Shown piece after piece: positions 54,257-62,688 of a stretch of 64,000 nt of DNA. The stretch spans positions 248,001 to 312,000 of the forward strand of contig NZ_JBITMQ010000012.1 in assembly GCF_044466355.1 (NCBI RefSeq), written 5' to 3'. This stretch comes from Actinophytocola sp044466355. Its GTDB lineage: Bacteria > Actinomycetota > Actinomycetes > Mycobacteriales > Pseudonocardiaceae. Within the stretch, counting starts at the first letter, position 1; each line of letters starts with the position of its first letter. Below the pieces are notes generated by a model. The model saw only the letters and a list, made by a program, of their open reading frames with translations. It made no database searches and was not told the origin of the DNA. The position numbers were made by a program, and so were the translations under genes.

Positions 54257-55006
54257 TCAGCTGGGGTGCGGCTCGATCCAGTCGTACTCGTTGTCCACCA
54301 GTTCCTTGACCAGCCGCAGGTTGTAGCGGTTCATGGCAGCGACCCGCTCGGCCAGCCCCGCGACCTCCTTGTCGAAGTCGTCGGCGGGGAAAACGCTGTT
54401 GACCAGGCCGAGTTCGAGCGCGCGGTCGGCCTTCAGCTGGATGCCGGTGAAGAGCATCTCCTTCGCCCTCGCCTTGCCGATCCGGCGCGGCAGGCGCTTC
54501 ACGCCACCCCAGCCGGGGGCGGAACCACCGAACTCCGGTTGGTCCGGGTCCTCGCCGCCGTTCATGTACTTGGGCTGGAACGGGGGCCGCGCCGACAGCG
54601 TGATCTCGACCAGGCCCATCTTCGCGTTGTCCGAGCACACGATGAAGTCCGCCGCCAGCGCCAGTTCCAGGCCGCCGCCGACCGCGTAGCCGTGCACGGC
54701 CGCGATCACCGGCACCGAAAGGCGCTCCAGCATGGAGAAGGTCTTCTCACCGAGCCTGCCCTGCTCGATGCGCTCCTTCTTCGTCAGGCCCTCGGACCAC
54801 TTCAGATCCATGCCCGCGCAGAACGCCCGCTCACCGGCGCCCCGCAGAACCACCACGTGCACGTTCTCGTCATCGTCGTGTTCGGTGCAGAACCGCCGCA
54901 GCTCCGCCATCGACTCCGGTGTCAGCGCGTTCAGCTTCTCCGGACGGTTCAGCGTGAGCCACGCGATCCGGTCCTCGATGCGGACGTCGAGCGTTTCGTA
55001 GGTCAT
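54257..55006 (-). CDS. Enoyl-CoA hydratase/isomerase
   Basis: 249 residues. Crotonase oxyanion-hole segments AFCAGMDLKW and GYAVGGGLELALAADF; Glu residues at both catalytic positions (GLELAL; LVEITL). An insert ending in a Gly-rich GGSAPGWGG precedes the C-terminal part. Hydrates a trans-2-enoyl-CoA after the ACAD step. Lies between the VOC and ACAD genes in the operon. Confidence 0.9.
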   Translation of the reverse strand: MTYETLDVRIEDRIAWLTLNRPEKLNALTPESMAELRRFCTEHDDDENVHVVVLRGAGERAFCAGMDLKWSEGLTKKERIEQGRLGEKTFSMLERLSVPVIAAVHGYAVGGGLELALAADFIVCSDNAKMGLVEITLSARPPFQPKYMNGGEDPDQPEFGGSAPGWGGVKRLPRRIGKARAKEMLFTGIQLKADRALELGLVNSVFPADDFDKEVAGLAERVAAMNRYNLRLVKELVDNEYDWIEPHPS

Positions 55007-55015
55007 GCTGTCCTC

Positions 55016-56230
55016 TCAACTCCTGGGCAGTCCCAGCCCTCGGGTGGCGATGACGTTGCGTTGGATCTCGGTGGTCCCACCTAGGAAAGTAGCGGCTACC
55101 GAGTCGAACCGCAGGTGGGTGAACGCGGCACCCAGCGGCGCGTCCTCGCGTTGCCACAGTTCCGCGAGGTGCCCGAACGCCTTCGCGCCGGTGCGGGCGA
55201 GCCGCTGGTGCAGCTCCGCGCCGAACAGCTGGCTCACCGAACCCGCGTAGTCGCCGGACGACGCCGAGTGCCGCGCCAGGTTGTACAGCACGCGGATCTC
55301 GGCGTACCGGCGCGCGATCTCCAGCCGCAGGCCCTCGGTGTCGGGCCGCGCGTGCACACGGCCCTCGTCCGACTTCAGATAGTCGACCAAAGTGGACAGT
55401 GCCTGCTCGAACTTGACGGTCGCGCCGATGCCGGACCGTTCGAAGCCGAGCGCGGTCATGGCCACGTACCAGCCGCGGTTCTCCTCGCCGACCCGGTTCG
55501 CGACCGGCACGCGGGCGTCGTCGAAGAACACCTCGGCGAACGGGGCGTCGCCGCGGATGTCGGTGATCGGCCGGACGGTCACGCCCGGCGTCTTCGTGTC
55601 CACCAGCAGGAACGTGATGCCCTTGTGCTTCGGCGCGTCCTGGTCGGTGCGCACGAGCACGAACAGCCAGTCGGCCTGCACACCCAGCGACGTCCACACC
55701 TTCTGGCCGTTCACGACGTAGTGGTCGCCGTCGCGCACGGCCCTGGTCCGCAGCGACGCCAGGTCCGACCCCGACTCCGGCTCGGAGAACCCCTGCGCCC
55801 ACGTGGTCTCGCCGCGTGCGATGCGTGGCAGGTGCTCGGCCTTCTGCTCGTCCGTGCCGAGTTCGAGGATCGTCGGGCCGATCAGGAACGCGCCGATGCC
55901 GTTCACCGTCGGCACGCGGGCCCGCATCATCTCCTCCTGCAGGATGAACTCCTGCTTCGCGGACAGCCCGGCGCCGCCGTACTCGGCCGGCCAGTGCGGT
56001 GCGATCCACCCGCGTTCGGCGAGCACCGCCGCCCACTTCCGCGCGCCCGCCCGGCGTTCGGGGTCCGGCGAGACGCGGTCGGCTGCCCAGTTGTAGCCCC
56101 ACACGTCCTCGGGCTCCAGGCTGTGCTCCGCCTCGTGGTCCGGCCGGTACTCCGCGGGGAAGTGCGCCGCGACGAACGCCCGCACCTCCGCCCGGAACTC
56201 GGCCTCTTCCGGGGTGTCGTCCCAGTTCAC
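55016..56230 (-). CDS. Acyl-CoA dehydrogenase, full length
   Basis: 404 residues. WAQGFSEPESGSDLASLRT, VNGQKVWTSLGVQADWLFVLVRT, and the C-terminal FLGGTTEIQRNVIATRGLGLPR that contacts FAD. Oxidises an acyl-CoA to enoyl-CoA, passing electrons to ETF. GTG 56230 overlaps the ligase stop. Probably the catalytic partner of the short ACAD. Confidence 0.93.
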   Translation of the reverse strand: MNWDDTPEEAEFRAEVRAFVAAHFPAEYRPDHEAEHSLEPEDVWGYNWAADRVSPDPERRAGARKWAAVLAERGWIAPHWPAEYGGAGLSAKQEFILQEEMMRARVPTVNGIGAFLIGPTILELGTDEQKAEHLPRIARGETTWAQGFSEPESGSDLASLRTRAVRDGDHYVVNGQKVWTSLGVQADWLFVLVRTDQDAPKHKGITFLLVDTKTPGVTVRPITDIRGDAPFAEVFFDDARVPVANRVGEENRGWYVAMTALGFERSGIGATVKFEQALSTLVDYLKSDEGRVHARPDTEGLRLEIARRYAEIRVLYNLARHSASSGDYAGSVSQLFGAELHQRLARTGAKAFGHLAELWQREDAPLGAAFTHLRFDSVAATFLGGTTEIQRNVIATRGLGLPRS

Positions 56231-57801
56231 CGTGTTGCCTCGCTGTCCCAGGTGTTGTCGGTGATGCCGTGGTCGCCCTGCGCGCGCAGCTTGTACTTGG
56301 CGACCTTGTCGGTCGGGGTGCGGGGGAGCGCGTCCGCGAACTCGACGTAGCGCGGCACCATGAACTTCGGCAGCCGCTCGGCGCAGAACTCCACCAGTTC
56401 CTCGTGGCTGAGCTTCTTGCCCGGCCGCGGCACCACGACGAGCTTCACGTCCTCGTCCTCGAGCTCCGACGGCACCCCGATCGCCGCGCACTCGAGGATC
56501 GCCGGGTGCGTGTTGACCTCGATCTCCAGGTCGAACGCCGAGATGTTCTCGCCGCGGCGGCGGATCGAGTCCTTCATGCGGTCGAGGAAGAAGAAGTAGC
56601 CGTCCTCGTCGCGCCAGACGCGGTCGCCGGTGTGGAACCACAGGTTGCGGAACACCTCCGCCGTGGCCTCCGGCGTCCCGTAGTACCCGCTGGTGATCAC
56701 GTACGGCTGCTTGGGCCGCAGCACCAGCTCACCGGGTTCGCCCGCGGCGACCTCGCGGTCGTGCTCGTCGACCACCGCCGCGTCGAACCGTTCCGCGTGC
56801 ACGGTGCCGCACGAGCCGAGCCGCCACTCGCCGTACGGGCTGCCGGTCGCGATGCCCGCCTCGGTCGACGTGTACGTCTCCACCGACCGCACCCCGAACC
56901 GTTCCTTCAACGGCTCGTCCAGCGCGGACTTGCCCATGTAGAACATCTCGAGCGGGTGGTCCTTGTCCCGCTCCGTCGGCGGTGCGCTCATCAGGATCGG
57001 GATCATCGAGAACACGCTCAGCGCGAGCTGCGCGTCGAAGTGCCGCACGTCGTCCCAGAACCGCGACGCGCTGAACCGGTCCACCACCGCGATCGACGTG
57101 CCGGACAACAACGCCGAGAACACGCCGTCCCACAACCCGGCCGCGTGGAACAGCGGAAGCGGGCAGTAGGTCGTCTTCGTCCACCGGTCGAGGTAGTTCA
57201 GCGAGTCGTACGCGCAGGTCAGCGCGAGCGAGTGGGACACCATGGCGCCCTTGGACGGCCCGGTGGTGCCCGACGTGTACATGATCGCCTGCAGGTCCGA
57301 GAACACCACGCCCGCACGTGGTTCCGCCGCGTCGCGGCCGCGGAGGCTGTTCAGGCTCACCGCTCCTTCTGGTGGTGTTCCCCGAACCACCAGGCGGGTC
57401 AGGCCGGGAAGCCGTTCGAGCGGCAGCGTCTGTCTGTTCGGGTCGCAAGCTCCCCGAAGCCTCTCCAGGTACTCCTCGTCGATGATCAACGTCGTCGAGT
57501 CGGAGCTGAACAGGACGTGTCTCAGCACCTCGCCGCGGTGTCCCGTGTTCACGGGCACCGCGACCGCGCCCAGCCGGGCGAGCGCGAAGACCACGGTCAC
57601 CAGCTCCGGGCAGTTCGGCAGCATGACGGCGACGTGGTCGCCCTTGCCGACACCCGTTCCGATCAATCCCTGTGCGATGCGGTTGGCCTCGGTGTCCACG
57701 TCGCGGAAGGTGAGATCGCCGTCACGGAAGCGTAGAAAGGGCTCGGTCCCGTGGCTGTCCGCACGCGACCTGAGCACGTCGCCGAGAACGAAACTCTCCA
57801 C
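56227..57801 (-). CDS. Acyl-CoA synthetase (AMP-forming)
   Basis: 524 residues. P-loop MYTSGTTGPSKGAMVSH, YTSTEAG, GYYGTPEATAE, WFHTGDRVWRDEDGYFFFLD and the C-terminal PRTPTDKVAKYKL with catalytic Lys. Activates a carboxylic acid to its CoA ester and begins the pathway. First gene of the five-gene operon (ligase, ACAD, hydratase, VOC, short ACAD). GTG 57801 start has a weak ribosome site. Confidence 0.92.
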   Translation of the reverse strand: MESFVLGDVLRSRADSHGTEPFLRFRDGDLTFRDVDTEANRIAQGLIGTGVGKGDHVAVMLPNCPELVTVVFALARLGAVAVPVNTGHRGEVLRHVLFSSDSTTLIIDEEYLERLRGACDPNRQTLPLERLPGLTRLVVRGTPPEGAVSLNSLRGRDAAEPRAGVVFSDLQAIMYTSGTTGPSKGAMVSHSLALTCAYDSLNYLDRWTKTTYCPLPLFHAAGLWDGVFSALLSGTSIAVVDRFSASRFWDDVRHFDAQLALSVFSMIPILMSAPPTERDKDHPLEMFYMGKSALDEPLKERFGVRSVETYTSTEAGIATGSPYGEWRLGSCGTVHAERFDAAVVDEHDREVAAGEPGELVLRPKQPYVITSGYYGTPEATAEVFRNLWFHTGDRVWRDEDGYFFFLDRMKDSIRRRGENISAFDLEIEVNTHPAILECAAIGVPSELEDEDVKLVVVPRPGKKLSHEELVEFCAERLPKFMVPRYVEFADALPRTPTDKVAKYKLRAQGDHGITDNTWDSEATR

Positions 57802-57956
57802 CGACCCATCCGAGCATGGATACCTCGAAAGTGCACAAAGGTCGGATGAATGAGTGGTCGACTGGTTCGCGTGCCTAACGACACCTGCTAGGCTCCGCGT
57901 ACGTCGTACGTGTCGCCGCGAGCGGGTGGCGGCCCTGGTCAACACGGAGGTTCGCC

Positions 57957-58808
57957 TTGCGGCTGATGCGAGTGGGTGACGTCGGCACGGAACGGCCCGT
58001 CGTCCTCGATGACGGTGATCGCGCGTTCGACCTCTCCGGCCTGACGAACGACATCGACGGCGCCTTTCTGGCCGCGGACGGCGTCGCTCGGGCGCGGGCC
58101 GCGCTCGCGGCGGGCGAGTTGCCCCCGGTGGACGTCGCCGACCAGCGGATCGGCGCTCCGATAGCACGCCCGCCCGCCGTTGTCTGCGTTGGTATGAACT
58201 ACGCCGCACACGCCGCCGAGTCCGGTGCGGCACCCCCGCAGCAACCCGTGATCTTCTACAAACATCCGAACACTGTGGTCGGGCCGAACGACGATGTGAT
58301 CCTTCCCCGAGGGGCCGAGAAGGTCGACTGGGAGGTCGAACTGGGCATCGTGATCGGCAGGCGGGCCCGCTACCTGTCGTCACCGGACGATGCCTTCGCG
58401 TACATCGCCGGCTACGTGGTGTCGAACGACGTGTCGGAGCGGGCGCTGCAGCTGGAGGTCTCCGGCGGGCAGTGGTCGAAGGGCAAGTCGTGCGAGACGT
58501 TCAACCCGCTCGGCCCGTGGCTCGTGCCCGCCGAGGACGTCGGCAACCCGCAGGCCCTGGGGCTGCGGTCGTGGGTCAACGGCGAGGTCCGGCAGGACTC
58601 GAACACCTCGGACATGCTGTTCTCGGTCGCCCAGCTGGTGTACGACATCAGCCAGTACACGGTGCTCGAACCGGGCGATCTCGTGAACACCGGCACCCCG
58701 CAGGGGGTCGCGCTATCGGGCCGCTTCCCATACCTTTCGATCGACGACGTGGTGGAGATCGAGATCGACGGGCTCGGCAGGCAGCGACAGGTAGTCGTCA
58801 AGGGTTGA
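57957..58808 (+). CDS. Fumarylacetoacetate hydrolase-family protein
   Basis: 283 residues. CVGMNYAAHAAE, FYKHPNTVVGPNDDVILP, metal-ligand DWEVELGIVIG, NDVSERALQLE and NTGTPQGVA. The family hydrolyses or decarboxylates acylpyruvates and also includes ulosonate/lactonase-type dehydratases. TTG 57957 chosen: GGAGG (57946-57950) lies 6 nt upstream and it gives the normal N-terminus. First of a run leading to LutABC. Confidence 0.9.
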   Translation: MRLMRVGDVGTERPVVLDDGDRAFDLSGLTNDIDGAFLAADGVARARAALAAGELPPVDVADQRIGAPIARPPAVVCVGMNYAAHAAESGAAPPQQPVIFYKHPNTVVGPNDDVILPRGAEKVDWEVELGIVIGRRARYLSSPDDAFAYIAGYVVSNDVSERALQLEVSGGQWSKGKSCETFNPLGPWLVPAEDVGNPQALGLRSWVNGEVRQDSNTSDMLFSVAQLVYDISQYTVLEPGDLVNTGTPQGVALSGRFPYLSIDDVVEIEIDGLGRQRQVVVKG

Positions 58809-58831
58809 GACCGGCGGGGAGGGAAGAGGAG

Positions 58832-59563
58832 TTGGGCACGCGGGTCGCGCTGTTCGCCACGTGTCTCACCGACACGTTCTTCCCGGACACCGCGCGCGCG
58901 GTGGTCCGCCTGCTGGAACGGCTCGGCTGCGACGTCGACTTCCCGGCGGCGCAGACCTGCTGCGGCCAGATGCACTACAACACCGGCTACCGCGGGCACG
59001 CGGCGACGCTCGCGAAGCGGCACGCGAAGACGTTCGGCGGCTACGACGCGGTGGTCGCGCCGTCCGGGTCGTGCGCGGGCATGGTCCGCGAGGTGTACCC
59101 GGACCTGCACCGCCGTGCGGGCGCGGTCGCCGCGCGCACCTACGAACTGTCCGAGTTCATCGTGGACGTGCTCGGGGTGACCGACGTGGGCGCGTACTTC
59201 CCGCACCGCGTCACCTACCACCCGACGTGCCACTCGCTGCGCATGCTCGGCGTGGGGGACAAGCCCCTGGAACTGCTGCGGCACGTGCGCGGCCTGGACC
59301 TGGTGGAGCTGCCCGCCGCCGACTCGTGCTGCGGGTTCGGTGGCACGTTCGCGCTGAAGAACGCGGAGACGTCGACCGCGATGCTCGCCGACAAGATGAC
59401 GCACGTGCTGGAGACCCGCGCGCAGGTCGTGACCGCGGGTGACAACTCGTGCCTCATGCACATCGGCGGCGGGCTGTCGCGGCTGAACACGGGGGTGCGG
59501 TCGCTGCACCTCGCGGAGATCCTGGCGAGCACGGAGGAGGAGCCATGGGCCGCAACCCCGTGA
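58832..59563 (+). CDS. lutA: L-lactate utilisation protein A (CCG-domain)
   Basis: 243 residues. Two Cys-Cys-Gly modules, TCCGQMHYNTGY and SCCGFGGTFALK, with GSCAG and YHPTCHS, as in LutA/YkgE. Part of the LutABC iron-sulfur complex that oxidises L-lactate to pyruvate. TTG 58832 gives the usual beginning (RVALFATCL); no better start exists. Overlaps lutB by 19 nt. Confidence 0.9.
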   Translation: MGTRVALFATCLTDTFFPDTARAVVRLLERLGCDVDFPAAQTCCGQMHYNTGYRGHAATLAKRHAKTFGGYDAVVAPSGSCAGMVREVYPDLHRRAGAVAARTYELSEFIVDVLGVTDVGAYFPHRVTYHPTCHSLRMLGVGDKPLELLRHVRGLDLVELPAADSCCGFGGTFALKNAETSTAMLADKMTHVLETRAQVVTAGDNSCLMHIGGGLSRLNTGVRSLHLAEILASTEEEPWAATP

Positions 59564-60981
59564 CGTGGCTGGGCAGTCCGACCTTCCCGAACGCGGCGCG
59601 CGACGCGCTCTCCGACGTCCAGCTGCGCGGCAACCTCGCACACGCCACGACGACCATCCGCACCAAGCGGGCCGCGGCCGTGTCGGAACTGCCGGACTGG
59701 GAGGAGCTGCGGCGCTCTGGCGAGGCCATCAAGGACGACGTACTGTCCAATTTGGACGTATACCTCGAACGGCTGGAGGCGTCGGTCACCGCCCGCGGCG
59801 GGGTCGTGCACTGGGCGCGGGACGCGGCCGAGGCCAACGAGATCGTGCTGCGGCTGGTGCGCGAGGCGGGCGCCGAGGAGGTCGTCAAGGTCAAGTCGAT
59901 GGCGACCGCGGAGATCGGGCTCAACGAGGCACTCGCCGCCGGGGGCGTCTCGGCGATCGAGACCGACCTCGCGGAGCTGATCGTCCAGCTCGGCGACGAC
60001 CGGCCCTCCCACATCCTCGTGCCCGCCATCCACCGCAACCGCTCGGAGATCCGCGACATCTTCCGGTCCCGCATGTCCGGTGTGGACGATCTGTCGGACC
60101 GGCCCGCCGAGCTGGCGGAGGCCGCGCGGGCGCACCTGCGCCGCAAGTTCCTGTCCGCGAAGGTCGCCATCTCGGGCGCCAACTTCGCGGTCGCGGACAC
60201 GGGTTCGGTGGTGGTCGTGGAGTCCGAGGGCAACGGGCGGATGTGCCTGACGCTGCCGGAGACGCTGATCACCGTGATGGGCATCGAGAAGCTCGTGCCC
60301 ACGTGGTCGGACCTCGAGGTGTTCCTGCAGCTGCTGCCGAGGTCGTCGACGGCGGAGCGGATGAACCCGTACACGTCGGTGTGGACCGGCGTGACCCCGG
60401 GTGACGGGCCGCGGCGGTTCCACCTGGTGCTGCTGGACAACGGCCGCACCACGACGCTCGCCGACCGGGTGGGACGGCAGGCGCTGCGGTGCATCCGGTG
60501 CTCGGCGTGCCTGAACGTGTGCCCGGTGTACGAGCGGACCGGTGGCCAGGCGTACGGGTCGGTGTACCCGGGCCCCATCGGCGCGATCCTGACCCCGCAA
60601 CTGGGCGCGGGCACGGACGACCCGGCCACGGCGGCGTTGCTGAAGTCGCTGCCGTTCGCGTCGTCGTTGTGCGGCGCCTGTTACGAGGTTTGCCCGGTGC
60701 GCATCGACATCCCGTCGGTGCTGGTGCACCTGCGCGGCAAGGCGGTGTCGTCGGCCGGGGCGACCCCGGAGGCGGTGGCGATGGCGGCCGCGTCGTGGGT
60801 GATGCGGTCGCCGACCCGGTTCCGCCTGGCACAGCGGGCGGCGACGGTGCTGCGGTTCGTGGCCCGTCGTGGCCGCGTGAAACGCCTGCCGTGGCCCGCG
60901 TCGAGGTGGACGGACTCCCGCGACCTGCCGGTGCCGCCGGCGGAGTCGTTCTCGGCGTGGTGGCGGAGGACCCGTGGCTGA
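59545..60981 (+). CDS. lutB: L-lactate utilisation iron-sulfur protein B
   Basis: 478 residues. DUF162-like domain, then ferredoxin clusters CIRCSACLNVCP (Cys316, 319, 322, then 326) and LCGACYEVCPV. Electron-transfer subunit of LutABC. ATG 59545 with GGAGGAGG upstream. Confidence 0.94.
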   Translation: MGRNPVTWLGSPTFPNAARDALSDVQLRGNLAHATTTIRTKRAAAVSELPDWEELRRSGEAIKDDVLSNLDVYLERLEASVTARGGVVHWARDAAEANEIVLRLVREAGAEEVVKVKSMATAEIGLNEALAAGGVSAIETDLAELIVQLGDDRPSHILVPAIHRNRSEIRDIFRSRMSGVDDLSDRPAELAEAARAHLRRKFLSAKVAISGANFAVADTGSVVVVESEGNGRMCLTLPETLITVMGIEKLVPTWSDLEVFLQLLPRSSTAERMNPYTSVWTGVTPGDGPRRFHLVLLDNGRTTTLADRVGRQALRCIRCSACLNVCPVYERTGGQAYGSVYPGPIGAILTPQLGAGTDDPATAALLKSLPFASSLCGACYEVCPVRIDIPSVLVHLRGKAVSSAGATPEAVAMAAASWVMRSPTRFRLAQRAATVLRFVARRGRVKRLPWPASRWTDSRDLPVPPAESFSAWWRRTRG

Positions 60982-61594
60982 CGCACGTGCTGAGGTTCTG
61001 GGCCGGATCCGCGCGGCGCTGCGCGACCGCCCTGGCCCGGTGACGGTGCCGCGCGAGTACGAGCGGACCCGCGACCTGGGCGACGTGCTCACCCTGCTCG
61101 AGAAGCAGGTGGCCGACTACCGCGCCGTCGTGCGGCGGGTGCCGGAGTCGTCGCTGCCCGCGCAGATCGAGTCGTCCCTCGCCGCGCGCGGGGTGCGGGT
61201 GATGGTGACACCGGCGGACGTGCCGTCGTGGTGGCGCGTTGGCGAGTGCGTGTGGTCGCTGGACGCGCCGATGTGGCCGCTGCCCAACTCCGCCCTGGAC
61301 CGCGCCGACGGGGTGCTGACCGGCTGCGCGGTGGCGATCGCCCAGACGGGGACGATCGTGCTGGACGCCGGGTTCGCCCAGGGGCGGCGGGTGCTGACCT
61401 TGCTGCCGGACTACCACCTGTGCGTGGTGCGCGCGGACCAGGTGGTGGCGACGGTGCCGGAGGCCCTGGCACGGTTGGACTCCACGCGTCCGCTGACGTT
61501 CATCTCCGGCCCGTCCGCGACGAGCGACATCGAGCTGGACCGCGTGGAGGGCGTGCACGGCCCCCGCAACCTGGAAGTCCTGATCGTCGGCTAG
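60974..61594 (+). CDS. lutC: L-lactate utilisation protein C (DUF162)
   Basis: 206 residues. DUF162/LUD fold; AIAQTGTIVLDAG is the typical core. GTG 60974 overlaps the lutB end by 8 nt. Completes the LutABC operon. Its stop overlaps that of the convergent gene. Confidence 0.92.
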   Translation: MADARAEVLGRIRAALRDRPGPVTVPREYERTRDLGDVLTLLEKQVADYRAVVRRVPESSLPAQIESSLAARGVRVMVTPADVPSWWRVGECVWSLDAPMWPLPNSALDRADGVLTGCAVAIAQTGTIVLDAGFAQGRRVLTLLPDYHLCVVRADQVVATVPEALARLDSTRPLTFISGPSATSDIELDRVEGVHGPRNLEVLIVG

Positions 61595-62259
61595 CGGTCG
61601 TGGTGGATCCACCAGCCAGGGCCCCACCGCAGGACCCGGCCGAGCAGCGTGAGCACGAGCCCGTCCTCGAAGGTGTCCGCGGGCACGCGGACATCGCGCA
61701 CGAGCGGATCGTCCTCGACGGGTACGTCGAACCGTCCCAGGCCGGGTTCGTAGCGGGGTGTTCGTTCGTCCCAGCAGTCGACGAAGACCCAACCGGACCC
61801 GTCGGCCGGGGCGTAGCACAGCACCTGCTTGTCCACGACCAGGCTCGGTGCTCCGAAGGTCGCCACGACCTCGCCGCGCCGGATGTCGCGCTCGCCGACC
61901 CAGTCCCGGACGTCCGCGAACGGCGCCCACTCCTCGACGGTGAGGAGCCGGTCCACGGACAGGTACCCGAGCCGGTGGTAGACCTCGGCGAACACCGACG
62001 CCACCTCCGGCACGTACCGCCCTTCGGCGCCGAAGAGCGCCGCGAACGGGCCGTGCACGCCGAGCTTGCCGTGCCGGCGCAACTCCTCGGTGGCCGCGCG
62101 GAACTCGTCGTCCCGCTCGTCGAGGAAGCAGAGGTCATCCAGCAGGGTCTCGGCGTAGAGCTGCATCTCGTGGCCGGTGGTCGCGTACATCCCGACCCGG
62201 GCGAACACCAGGCGTACCCGGTCGTGCCAGCGGCGCCTGAGGTCCTCCGCCGTGCGCAC
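61591..62259 (-). CDS. Conserved hypothetical protein
   Basis: 222 residues, no signal or membrane helix. An N-terminal helical half (TGHEMQLYAETLLDDLCFLDERDDEFRAATEELRRHG) and a C-terminal beta-rich half with Trp-rich end WGPGWWIHHDR. No family recognised. The stop codon overlaps lutC in convergent orientation, so the boundary has no room for a separate terminator. Confidence 0.6.
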   Translation of the reverse strand: MRTAEDLRRRWHDRVRLVFARVGMYATTGHEMQLYAETLLDDLCFLDERDDEFRAATEELRRHGKLGVHGPFAALFGAEGRYVPEVASVFAEVYHRLGYLSVDRLLTVEEWAPFADVRDWVGERDIRRGEVVATFGAPSLVVDKQVLCYAPADGSGWVFVDCWDERTPRYEPGLGRFDVPVEDDPLVRDVRVPADTFEDGLVLTLLGRVLRWGPGWWIHHDR

Positions 62260-62269
62260 CGACCAATCC

Positions 62270-62573
62270 TAGTGCGCTACGCCGCGAACGGGACAACCGG
62301 CGCGTCAGCTCCCTGTCCTCGTCGTCGGACACGGCGACCCGGCCGCGGATCTCGATCGTCCGGTACGGGTTTCGCGAGGTCGACGACCGTCAGGCTCACC
62401 CGCGGGTCCCGGGTGATGTTGCGGATCTTCTTGCGGGCCTTCGTGCTGGAGAAGACCACCGTGTCGCCGTCAAGGCCGATCCAGATGACCGAGGTCTGCG
62501 GTGAGCCGTCCGGGTTGAGCGTGGCGAGGGTCGCGAAGTTCGGGCTGTCGAGCAGCTGCCGGGTCGAATCATG
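62270..62573 (-). pseudogene. Decayed PPOX/F420-dependent flavin-reductase-fold gene
   Basis: Read on the minus strand from 62573, the frame gives TRQLLDSPNFATLATLNPDG and VVFSSTKARKKIRNITRDPR, then VSLTVVDL, the N-terminal half of a PPOX-class protein. Near 62364-62371 the homology moves to another frame, which continues PYRTIEIRGRVAVSDDEDRE. A stop (62574-62576) lies four codons before the homology and no start codon is in frame. The C-terminal third is missing. So: no start, one frameshift, 3' truncation. Confidence 0.8.
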
Positions 62574-62643
62574 TCAGTACTGGTCGGATCAATATGGACA
62601 CGGGATTGAGGAAAGGGTGGATTCTGCGACCCGAGTCGGGTAT

Positions 62644-62654
62644 ACATCGGATGT
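62644..62654. promoter_or_regulatory. ACATC-G-GATGT operator upstream of the fuconate gene
   Basis: Perfect 5-bp arms around one G, 34 bp before ATG 62689, preceded by TAT. Such ATACATCGGATGT palindromes resemble GntR/FadR-type sites for sugar-acid operons. The regulator is not in the window. Confidence 0.5.
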
Positions 62655-62688
62655 CTTGCTTCGAGGTTGAAAGGGGACGGCGGCTCAC

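Noticed and set aside
57802..57956. Operator between the ligase and fumarylacetoacetase-family genes
   Set aside because: No convincing inverted repeat was found in this 155-bp divergent gap.
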